Shown one piece after another: positions 57,441 to 64,000 of a stretch of DNA of 64,000 nt (its first letter is position 1; each line of letters opens with the position of its first letter). The stretch is taken from assembly GCA_027257055.1 (NCBI GenBank), contig JAPVLO010000115.1, forward strand, positions 1,178,001 to 1,242,000. Reading direction: 5' to 3'. Source of the stretch: Cephalopachus bancanus. Lineage: Eukaryota; Chordata; Mammalia; Primates; Tarsiidae. The notes under the pieces are model-generated. The model had not been told where the DNA came from and did not search any database. It saw nothing but the letters and a program-made list of their open reading frames with translations. Made by a program: the position numbers and the translations under genes.

Positions 57441-58298
57441 TCTATTTGACAGCAGGCTCCAGGCTCACTTGCAAATGTAGCATTGATCTCACAGCAAATA
57501 TGTTTTGGCTTAGCAATGAGTCCGCTCAAAAAGAGGGAGAGAATTATTTAAATTATTGAAACACCTTAATCCATAAGCTCACATAAATGTTGTTTTGAAC
57601 TAATAGTTTTATGCACTCTGGCTCCTGTGTTCCATCTTACGGGTGGTTAATGTCTCTTGCTGTTACTTTCCAGGCTAAATATCTCTTGCTGTCACATACT
57701 TTAAAAATTCAGGCGTTTGAAATTTTCTTATTGTTAAACTTGCAGTGGAGTATTGGATTCCTTGGTTCATTTTTTAAAAAAAGCCCTTTATCAAAATGTT
57801 AAGCTTGGTTAATTTGCATAAAATATTTCCTTTGCAATTTACTCTCTATTACTTTTGAAGCACAAATTGCCTCTGCTGCAGCGTGGGGTGGTTGTGATGG
57901 CACTCAAGCTATTAGGGCTTTTGATTCTAGGAATGAACAAGCCTCAGGACTGAAGCTCAAGGAAATAAATCGGAATCTTGTCTCACTTTCTTGGGTGATC
58001 TGAACTGATCTGTGGAAGAAAAGGAGTCAGGGGCTGCAAGGAGAGGGTTCAAAGGCTGAGAATGTAAAAGGGTGTGGTTAGAAGCTAGGATGTGGCTGGG
58101 TGCCTGCTTGTGCTCAGGGAGTGGAAGAAGGAGGAAGGAAAGCCTGGGGGTAGCTCCAGATAAAAGCTTAGTGACAACAAATCTGATGGACATGTTCAGC
58201 CAGATTCTCCTGCCTAAGAAACAGCTCCCAGGCCACCATTCCTCTTTTCTTCAGCCCTTACTGCCTTCCACTAGCCCAGAATCAACTCTAAATTCAAA
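57441..58298. other. Unassigned sequence
   Basis: No gene or repeat recognised. Confidence 0.35.
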
Positions 58299-58500
58299 CT
58301 GGGAATCAGAGCAGCTGGGGGACATCGATGATGAAGGAAATAAACAAACTTCAGCACATCAAGCTGGCTGTTGGGAAACCAGAGACTGAGAGGCCTTCCT
58401 GGGGTCTTAGTGATAGGGGGCTTTGATGAGCCTGCCCTGGCCCAGAGACACCTATCCTGAACCTAGGTTCAATGCTTCCTGTGCAGGGAACAGAGGGGAG
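58299..58500 (+). repeat. Diverged local duplication, copy A
   Basis: Aligns with 59046-59235 in the same orientation. Shared landmarks: 'gaaggaaataaacaa', 'ggctgttgggaaaccagag' and 'gagacacc'. By eye about three quarters of bases match, with small indels. A plus-strand frame in each copy ends in the same way (EGNKQ, then QAGCWETR and stop). Confidence 0.7.
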
Positions 58501-59045
58501 TTTTTTTGCATTTACTGAAAACCCTTTTAAGGCAATGCTACTCAGTCTGAAAAACACTGACATTCACAAATAGCAGATGGGCAGGACATAATTAGGCAGC
58601 TGCTGGTTCCTCTCACTCCACTTTTCTTAGAAAGGGAAAACTCACAGAAAAGAGGGAGGATGTCCTTGTTGGGGAGGGGGTCTTTCCTTTGCACACAGAA
58701 GTTTCTTCCTGACTCACCCGAGGCTTTTCTCTAAAAGTTCAGAAGGAGCTAATGTCAGGAGGAGCAAAGATACACATTTGAGAAAGGTGGGATTCATGTG
58801 CAAGGAGATGGGGTTATATTTAGACCCATGTAATTAAAGATCCATTTATGTCTGAGCATCCTTAAACAGACAAATATAAAACTCATGAATACCAAATTCT
58901 ATTTGGGTAACCAGCTGGAAACACGCACACACTCACACATATGCACTCTGAGCCTGGCTCTGTTTATTCAAGTACAAGTAGAGGCCACCACCAGCTTCAG
59001 CTCAGGTCTAATGCATTTCGAACCTCGCTACTTAGGACTACAGTA
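58501..59045. other. Unassigned sequence
   Basis: A hexamer-like (CACA) run at 58924-58940; otherwise nothing recognised. Confidence 0.35.
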
Positions 59046-59235
59046 AAGGGAGTCAGAGAACCTGTGGACACCAATTCTGAAGGAAATAAACAAGCTTTAG
59101 CACCCCAAGCAGGCTGTTGGGAAACCAGAGGTTGAGAGCCTTTGGGGTTTTGTGGCAGGGGCTGTGACAGCCCTGCTTTTGTCCGGAGACACCCACATCA
59201 AATCTGAGTGCCCTGCTCCCTCTGCTTTGGAAAGT
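59046..59235 (+). repeat. Diverged local duplication, copy B
   Basis: Partner of 58299-58500, offset about 750 bases. It could be two copies of an unrecognised ancient repeat rather than a local event. Confidence 0.7.
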
Positions 59236-60435
59236 CAGATTCTTTCTTGCAGCATGAAACCAGAAATGATCTGAGATTGATATTGACAAGAGAGAGACCA
59301 GCATTTCTTCTGAATGGCTTTTCTCCGAGGACCCAAGTAGAAGTGATATTTGAAACCTTAAAAAAAAAAAAGTCAGTGATTTGCATTTAAAAATACTTCA
59401 AAAAGAAAAAACACAAATTCCCACTCTCTTAAGAACCCAATCAGCCTAGAAACTGGGAAAATTTTCTATTTTTTGATGACTTAGGGGTAGTAAAAAAAAG
59501 GCCACTGATATTTGACTTTTTTTCCCTCCACGTCACATCAGAGATAGTTGTGATATTACTGCAGTCATATTGTTTTCCAAAAAGCAGGCACAGGCAGATC
59601 TTTGGATTTGGAGTGTGTTGGACTTTATCACATCCTTCACTATAGAATCCAGAAGACTCTTGCCTCCTCTCTCCTCTGAATATCACCAACACAGGCACAT
59701 GTTTCACACAATCTAGCCTTTCCTGCTGGGGGTTTATACCCATATCCAGGGAAGCCAGGATTCTGGGTATCAGTCTGAACCAGACAAGGGACTGCACAAG
59801 AAAGTGGAAGTGCTGGGGTCATGGGAGAAAGTGTCTGTGTTCTTCTGGAGATTTCTTATCGAGGACTTGGATGGAGATGTAGAAGTTCTTCTCACCAATT
59901 TGTGAATGATAGAGATGGGAGGGATGACCAATATGTTGACAGATGTTGATATTTTTAAGGGTCAAAGAGATCTTGATTGGATAGATCCAAAGCTTGGAAT
60001 CCAACAAGGCAAAAAACTAAGACCTAAAATCCCAAAGGCATAAACACAGAGGGGAGCAGGAAGGAGTTAGCCTATGTGGATGTGATTTGGGATTGTAGCT
60101 GATTGTGAGTGTTCTGAGTCAAGAGTGGGATGCGGGATAGAGGGAGGCAAGGTAATCTTTGACTGGAGTGGAGGAGCTGATAGTCCGCCTTTATGGTGAG
60201 CTGGTCACATTGGAGCATCCTGCCCAGGTCAGGACACTCCCCCATCCCCAAGAACTACACAGAAAAATGGAGGAGGGCCCAAGCCCTTGGGGGAAATGGA
60301 GACTGAACCAATGAGAAGGGAAGGGATTGAGTTAAAATTTGATCCAGAGAATAGAGGGTTATTGTGTTTACCTTAAAGTATCCGGTAAGACTGACCTGTG
60401 AAAGGGAGATTTAATGTGTTCTGGGTGGTTTGATG
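59236..60435. other. Unassigned sequence
   Basis: 1.2 kb with minus-strand frames up to 118 codons (59441-59797) without family features. No repeats recognised. Confidence 0.35.
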
Positions 60436-60640
60436 CAGGAATCAGAAAACTAAGGTCTGCTGCCTGTTTTTGTAAATAACGTCTTATTAGCAGACAGCCA
60501 CACCATTCTTTTATATAGTGTTTATGGCTACTTTTATGCTGTGTTGGCAGAATTGAACAGTTGCCAAAGAGACTGTATGGTAAGCTTAATACATTTACTA
60601 TCTGACCCTCCCCCCCCAAAATGTGCTGACCTCTGGTCTA
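60436..60640. mobile_element. MER5-like hAT-Charlie DNA transposon
   Basis: 'ctgcctgtttttgtaaataa', 'atggctacttttatgctgtg', 'catttactatctgaccctcc' and 'tgctgacctctggtct' follow the MER5A consensus as I recall it. Short non-autonomous element, no coding capacity. Confidence 0.8.
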
Positions 60641-61100
60641 GTGTATGGTTATAAGGTCTAATTTTGAGGCATTGCTAGTAAATACTTTAAGAAGACACAT
60701 TTTTAGATAACAAAAGGAAGAAAAGCTAAATTTAAGATTTAAGTATTAATTCAAGGTAAGAGTCAAGTTACCTTCTTGGTGGGATTGATTTAGAGGCAAT
60801 ATAAGAATTAGTGGTTGTTTGGTCGTGGGTGACCTTTGACCCCTTTCCAATTTTGGAAGTCTCTGATTCACTGCCTTGTGTCATTACTTATATTACTTTT
60901 TGGTTTATTTTCTGATTATTAAATATGATCATCTCCATTCTTCCCTGCCTTCCTTATACACAGAGTTTGCATCTTACTCTGCTTTGCAGTTCTTGCTATG
61001 GCTAAGGTAAGTCTGCCCTACACTCCCTCCAAGTGTATTTTCAGTGAGAGTTCTGACAGGCCCTCCTCTTAGGAGAGTTTAAGGATGTCCAAAGCTAGGG
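60641..61100. other. Unassigned sequence
   Basis: No gene or repeat recognised. Confidence 0.35.
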
Positions 61101-61195
61101 AGGGGGCACGGGTATAGCACAGGTCTTAGATCCAGACAGCCTTGGGTTTGAGTCTTAATTCTATCATTTACTGTGATCTTGGAAAAGTCTCATTC
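61101..61195 (+). repeat. MIR SINE 5' part
   Basis: 'gatccagacagccttgggtt', 'tgagtcttaattctatcatt', 'gtgatcttggaaaagtctca'. Confidence 0.75.
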
Positions 61196-61835
61196 ATTCA
61201 TTCATTTAAACATTCACTGTATATTGAGTACCTGCTATGCGTCAGATACTACGTAAGGCAATTATGATATACTGATGAACAAAGAAGCAAAAATTTCTGT
61301 TATCTGGGCACTTACAGTCTTCCAGTAGAGATAGATAATACATATGAAACATAATAAGTATGGAAATTTTATAATATGCTAGCAAGTGATTAGTGCCATG
61401 GAAAACATAAAAAAATAGAGAAGAGTAAGGGTATTTAGAAACTAGGGTTTACAATTTTAAAAAAGATGGTCAGGATAGGCCTTACTGAGAAAGTGAAATT
61501 TAATCAAAGACTAGAAGGAGATGAAGGAATTGGCCATTCAGACCTTAGGAGAAGATCAAGGCACTAAGGTGGGCTTATCCCTGGTGTGTTCAAGGAACAA
61601 CAAGGAGGCCAGTGTGGCTGGAATGAAGGGGGCAAAGGAGAAACCAGAGTTGGGGGGCATCAGAGAGATTGTGGGTGGGAAGAGTGGGCACAGATTACCC
61701 AGGGCTTTTGTGTGTACCCTGTCTTTTGCTCTGAGCAAAATGGGAAGCCACAGCAGGAGCTTTGGTAGGAGCAAAGGAGTGGATCTGACTTTTGATTTGA
61801 AAGAATCTTTTGACTGTTGGTTGAGATTAGACTGT
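61196..61835 (-). repeat. L2 LINE fragment
   Basis: Antisense L2: 'gagtacctgctatgcgtcag', 'gcacttacagtcttccagta', 'gccagtgtggctggaatgaa', 'gggaagccacagcaggagct', 'gtggatctgacttttgattt'. The 154-codon frame at 61521-61985 runs through it into an LTR and is not a gene. Confidence 0.8.
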
Positions 61836-62055
61836 AGGGGTGTGTATCAGTTTCCTGTGGCTGCCACAACAAATTACCACAAACTGGATGGCTTAAGACA
61901 ACAGAAATTTATGTCCTTGCAGTTCTGGAGGTTAGAAGTCTGGACAAGGTGTTGGGAGAGTTGTACTCCCTCTGGGCTGTCTTAGTCAGGTTCTCCAGAG
62001 AAACAGAACCAATAGGATGTGTGTATGTGCATGTGTGTATGTGTGTTTATGTATA

Positions 62056-62384
62056 TACACAGATGATCCCTCACTTATGATGGTCTGACTTAATTTTTTT
62101 TTGACTTTGTGATGGTATGAAAGCAACACAAATTCAGTAGAAAACTGAATTTTGATCTTTCCAATAAATACATGAGATATCCAAAACGTCACTATAAAAT
62201 AGGCTTTGTGTTAGATGATTTTTGCCCAACTGTAGGCTAATGTAAGTGTTCTGAGCATGCTTAAGGTAGGCTGGGCTAAGCTATGAGACTTGGTAGGTTA
62301 GGTGGATTAAATGCATTTTTGATTTATGATAGTTTCAACTTATAGTAGATTTATTGGTCCATAACCCTATTGTAAGTAGAGGAG

Positions 62385-62392
<8 letters not shown>
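62056..62392. mobile_element. Tigger-like (MER2/MER8-type) DNA element
   Basis: 'ccctcacttatgatggtctg' at one end and 'cctattgtaagtagaggag' at the other form diverged inverted ends. The interior 'aataggctttgtgttagatg' and 'ctgtaggctaatgtaagtgt' are familiar from this mammalian Tc/mariner-class element. No transposase frame. Confidence 0.7.
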
Positions 62393-62426
<34 letters not shown>

Positions 62427-62456
62427 CACATGTGCATTGGAGATATGTGTGTGTGC

Positions 62457-62495
<39 letters not shown>
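62387..62495 (+). repeat. Compound (TG)n with alternating CGCGCG core
   Basis: Two long TG runs around 'gcgcgcgcacatgtgc' (about 62420-62435). An alternating purine-pyrimidine tract of this length is a classical Z-DNA-prone sequence. A false His/Thr open frame covers it on the minus strand. Confidence 0.95.
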
Positions 62496-63187
62496 AAACC
62501 ACACACACAAATACAAGGTGATTTGTTATAAGAAACTGGCTCACATGATTACAGAGGCTGTGAAGTTCCAAGATCTGAAGTCGGAAAGCTGCAGATCAAG
62601 GAAAGTCAATGTGTAGTTCAATCCAAAGTATGAGTTTGAGTCTGAAAACTTGAAAACCAGATTGGATGGTGCAAGTTCCAGTTCAAAAACTGACAGGCTT
62701 GAGACTTGGGAAGAACCGTTGTTTCTGTTTGACCAAAGGCAGGAAAAGGATAATATTTCAGCTCAATCAGACAGGCAGGAGGGTCAGCCTTTTTTGTTCT
62801 GCTCAGGCCTTCAAGTGATTGAATGAGGCCCACTCATGTCAGGGAGAGCAATCTACTTACTCAGTCTACTGATTAAATGTTAATCTCATCCAAAACCACT
62901 CACATAAACACACAGAATAGTGTTTGACCAAATATCTGGGCGCCTGTGGTCCAGTCAAGTTGACACATAAAATTAACCATCACAGTGGCCCTAGGGGAGG
63001 ATCTGTTCTTAGTCTCTTCTAGCTAGTGGTGGCTACAGGCATTCTTTGGTTTATGGCTGTTCAATTCCCATCTTTGCTGCTGTCTTCATATGACCTTCTT
63101 TTCTCTCTCTTAAATCTCCTGTTATTTTACTCCTATAAGGATACTTGTCATTGGATTTAGAGCCCACTCAGATAATCCAGGATGATC

Positions 63188-63873
63188 CTTTTTTATTTTA
63201 ATTTTTTATGTTATTTTAAAGATGTAGGGTACAAGTCAGGATTAGGTATTAATACCTGAGTGGTTTACAAGCAGGTGAAGTTTGGGCCTCCATCTGGACC
63301 TTACTTCACCTGGTTTAGGATTCGGAACCCTTAGTGAGGTTACGTGCTCTCCCCCTCCTCTCTTGGCAGTGTCCTGCTACTGCTGATGAGATACTACCTA
63401 ACACTAGTAAGCATGGCCATCATCAATAAATCAAAAAAACAACAGATGTTGGCATGGGTGTGGAGAAAAGGGAACACTTCTACACTGTTGGTGGGAGTGC
63501 AAACTAGTACAAGGTCTATGGAAAACAGTGTGGCGATTTTAAAAGAACTAGACATTGACCTTCCAAGTGACCCAGCAATCCCCTTTTCTGGGAACATACC
63601 TGGAAGAACACAGATTCATTCTCCAAAAAAGGCACCTGCACATGCATGTTCATTGCTGCACTATTCACTGTAGCAAAAACATGGAACCAACCCTGCTGTC
63701 TATGGAAAGTGTACTGGATAAAGAAAATGTGGTACACATATACAATGGAGTATTATACAGCCATAAAGAAGGACAAAATTGTGGACTTTGCAGCAACTTG
63801 GATGGATTTAGAGTCCATCATACTCGGTTACCTATCACAGAAATGAAGAACTGAGTACCACATATTCTCACTT
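63188..63873 (-). mobile_element. L1 insertion with 5' inversion and perfect 16-base target-site duplication
   Basis: The left part (63188-63385) is antisense L1 3' UTR starting with a T-rich tail. The right part (63386-63873) is the ORF2 end in sense, including the MEYYTAIKK-type segment. The 16-base 'ataatccaggatgatc' occurs at 63172-63187 and 63874-63889. ORF2 remnant only. Confidence 0.93.
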
Positions 63874-64000
63874 ATAATCCAGGATGATCTTATCTTGAGA
63901 TTCTCAACTTAATTATATCTGCAAAACTCGTGTTCCAAATATGGTCATATGAACAGGTTATAGGGATTAGGACATAGATATATCTTTTGGGGAGCCATTC

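Larger units (their letters stand above)
61979..62984 (-). mobile_element. MLT2-like ERVL LTR (solo), expanded by a DNA element and (TG)n
   Basis: Antisense LTR with ends 'tgtcttagtcaggttctcca' and 'aaaattaaccatcaca', and 'aatgaggcccactcatgtca' inside. Its usual short simple-repeat region is replaced by a Tigger-like element and TG repeats, giving about 1 kb instead of roughly 0.5 kb. No retroviral genes are present. Five-base flanks (tgggc and gtggc) match only partly. Confidence 0.8.
61841..64000 (-). mobile_element. MLT1-like MaLR LTR, split by two insertions
   Basis: Antisense LTR pieces 61841-61978 ('acaaattaccacaaactgga', 'gttctggaggttagaagtct'), 62985-63187 ('cttcatatgaccttcttttc', 'ggatacttgtcattggattt') and 63890-64000 ('tgagattctcaacttaatta', 'atatcttttggggagccatt'). 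They are collinear once the MLT2-like LTR and the L1 are removed. Runs off the window edge. Confidence 0.8.

Noticed and set aside
61521..61985. 154-codon open frame as a gene
   Set aside because: Runs through antisense L2 and into an MLT1-like LTR.
62335..62571. His/Thr-rich minus-strand frame
   Set aside because: Translation of the TG/CG tract.
63646..63846. Frame with MEYYTAIKK-type segment as a conserved protein
   Set aside because: This is the L1 ORF2 C-terminus in a 5'-inverted L1 fragment.
1..64000. An undescribed gene cluster or defence-like system
   Set aside because: The window is transposon-rich mammalian DNA with no operon-like or clustered coding structure; only one weak exon candidate was found.

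Overview
This window looks like primate nuclear DNA from a gene-poor intergenic or intronic region. The primate signal is the 7SL-derived Alu family: seven or eight full or partial copies, plus many MIR, L2, L1 and MaLR/ERVL remnants. Several Alus (1-141, 16585-16853, 48121-48405, 53737-54021) share a 3' end and inner linker that differ from human Alu consensus sequences, and the L1 3' ends are also unlike anthropoid L1PA. I infer a non-anthropoid primate, with tarsier more likely than a lemur or loris. That inference rests on remembered consensus sequences and has not been tested.

No established protein-coding gene, rRNA, tRNA, snRNA or CRISPR array was recognised. Most of the longer open frames lie in recognised repeats: the 170-codon frame at 22303-22815 is L2, 61521-61985 and 44417-44854 are antisense L2, and several frames are L1 ORF2 remnants or (TG)n tracts. 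A few, such as 962-1426, lie in sequence I could not assign. The only coding-like signal worth following is a 207-base minus-strand exon candidate at 15307-15513. It has splice-site-like ends and a start codon followed by a signal-peptide or signal-anchor-like segment.

Layout. 1-13 kb: MIR and L2 fragments in unique DNA, one MaLR LTR, an older Alu, two short perfect hairpins and a G-rich tract. 13-16 kb: a mariner-type miniature element and the exon candidate. 16-21.5 kb: a dense L1 block with L1-in-L1 insertions and an Alu. 22-28 kb: L2 copies (one split by a MaLR LTR) and a 276-base local duplication at 92% identity. 28-36 kb: mostly non-repetitive, with clusters of TAAT homeodomain-type cores and a perfect CRE that look like candidate enhancers. 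36-40 kb: L1, Alu-split MIR, dinucleotide repeats and a 5'-inverted L1. 40-52 kb: unique DNA with L2, MIR, Alu and an MLT1/MST-type LTR. 52-56.6 kb: a second L1 block carrying a young-looking Alu. 57-61 kb: unique DNA with another diverged local duplication and a MER5-like element. 61.8-64 kb: a multi-level nest of LTRs, a Tigger-like DNA element and a 5'-inverted L1 with a perfect 16-base target-site duplication.

There are no gene interactions to describe. The possible function is a set of distal regulatory elements. The rest is a record of successive transposon insertions whose relative ages can be read from the nesting.
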